Shown here piece after piece: positions 44,901 through 46,175 of a stretch of DNA of 46,175 nucleotides. Location: contig NW_025955277.1 of assembly GCF_022376445.1 (NCBI RefSeq), positions 1-46,175 of the forward strand, in the 5' to 3' direction. Below the pieces are notes generated by a model that did no database searches, was not told where the DNA came from, and worked only from the letters and a program-made list of their open reading frames with translations. How positions within the stretch are numbered: the first letter of the stretch is position 1; each line of letters opens with the position of its first letter. A program made the translations under genes and the position numbers. This DNA is from Fomitopsis serialis. Taxonomy: Eukaryota; Basidiomycota; Agaricomycetes; Polyporales; Fomitopsidaceae.

Positions 44901-46175
44901 GTACCACGGATAAACATCGACTCACCAACCCAGCCGGTTGTATTCACAGATGCTTAGTGTTTCCCCTGCAGATATCGATGTTGCAGGGAGAGGCGAGACG
45001 TCCGAGATAGGAAATCCGACGAAACCACGACACGGACTGTTTCCTCGTGGCATTGTGACGGCGCATAGTGAGATTGTGGTCTGACAGTGGCGAACAGTCA
45101 GACGAAGACCCATTGCCAGTGACAGCGACGACGTACCAATCATGGATCCAACCGAATCGCAAGAATCAGATAGTCGTATTCTAGACGCACTTCGAGCTCC
45201 CAACGCGCGAGCCATGGTATCGATACACAGGCGGAGTTGTTCGGCCTGTAAAGTCAACATTCAGCTCCTCGTCAAGACGTTCGAGGTGCCACGCTGTGAG
45301 TTTAGGACCTCCGTGTCAGCTTGCCGACGTTATTTCGCGTGTGGTTGCTTGAGTATCCATGTATTTGCAGGTGGGCATCGTCTCATAGACCGCGGTGAAC
45401 AACGGCTAGAGCATATACGCGTGCACTGTCGGTTTAAGGAGTGTACGCATCGGACAAGTGAAGCGCATAAGAGTAGGCCGCGTGGCCTGAACAGTACCCC
45501 CGAACATTATGACTGCAAGTGTCCTCCACGGCGAGGAGGTCAGCCGGACAGACTACCGCGAGCCTGAGCACGACGGAAAGACGAAGCCGCACGCATACAT
45601 AGCACAACGTGAGCGGCGTAATAAGTAACCAGGCGATTGCATCCGTTCGGAGCAGTCTGTGTTGGCCAGTTGACCGTCCTCGAGAAAGAGGCCCCGTATC
45701 TAACACAACATACTTCACAGTCAGTGCACAGATGAGGGACTTTAAGCTAGGATCAACGCCACGTCGAGAAACGCGTCGTCCGAGCCGAAGCTCTAGGTTA
45801 CGCAGCACTAGTACTGCGGTGCATTCCGAGACTCAGTTCTAGAGGTAACCATGCTAGGCCAGAGATATGCAACATAGATAGATTCAAGTCCGCCAAGCTG
45901 GCCCACTTCATCATGAGCAATCCAGGACGAGGCCGATTCGCTGAGTCACTGACTGATAACTGTCCCAGGAAACCGTGGCCAACAGAACGAGACTCACAGA
46001 CGCAGTCCCCGCAGCCGCTATCAAACCATGGGGTAGAGTACGGAGTGGTCAACAGGAGGCCGTCATCCACCACAACGGCTAGTCTGTATATCGTGACCGA
46101 CGAGTATCGAAGGGATATTAGCCCACCGAGGATTCCATCGTAGATATTCAGCTACGAGACGTGGCTCTCGGAACG
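44901..46175. other. No gene recognised
   Basis: A 141-codon plus-strand frame at 45142-45567 begins with ATG (MDPTESQESDSRILDALRAP) and is cysteine-rich (SACKVNIQ, SACRRYFACGC). I recognise no family and see no splice support. The last about 600 bp shows only unsupported short frames. The window may end inside a larger gene-poor region. Confidence 0.4.

Overview
The window looks like nuclear DNA of a filamentous basidiomycete, probably an Agaricomycete. Genes are split by many short (about 50-68 nt) GT..AG introns, GC is moderately high, genes lie on both strands without operons, and the conserved proteins (Sec65/SRP19, a Mss116-like DEAD helicase, CTP synthase, Lys2, a KHDC4/BLOM7-like KH protein) are eukaryotic. 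No rRNA, tRNA, CRISPR or bacterial-type feature was found. All exon structures were worked out by hand from splice sites and reading phase.

Layout. 0.5-3.5 kb: membrane-protein family copy A and C2H2 zinc-finger copy 1, both minus strand. 3.5-6.9 kb: gene-poor, with a hairpin and tandem repeats. 6.9-12.9 kb: conserved block with a 232-aa unknown protein, SEC65, a JTB-like membrane protein and a mitochondrial DEAD-box helicase. 13.2-16.3 kb: tandem membrane-family copies B (truncated) and C (premature stop), then a 205-aa two-helix membrane protein. 17.3-18.0 kb: AT-rich element with long imperfect terminal inverted repeats and a perfect 26-bp palindrome. 18.8-26.6 kb: an atypical SDR, URA7 (CTP synthase), a 3-beta-HSD family enzyme and the KH protein. 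26.9-32.4 kb: two F-box paralogues flanking membrane-family copy D. 32.7-37.2 kb: LYS2, carrying two single-base deletions. 38.9-46 kb: zinc-finger copy 2, an intact F-box gene, an inverted F-box pseudogene and a further F-box remnant.

The housekeeping genes act separately: protein targeting, mitochondrial RNA, nucleotide, sterol-like and lysine metabolism, and splicing. The remarkable part is the accessory fraction, where at least four gene families have been duplicated locally and are in mixed states of repair. The most novel is an uncharacterised 286-292-aa membrane protein family with four copies sharing splice positions. Copy C together with its neighbour (13.2-16.3 kb) is repeated in inverted orientation at 28.7-30.5 kb, where the neighbour survives only as a relic.
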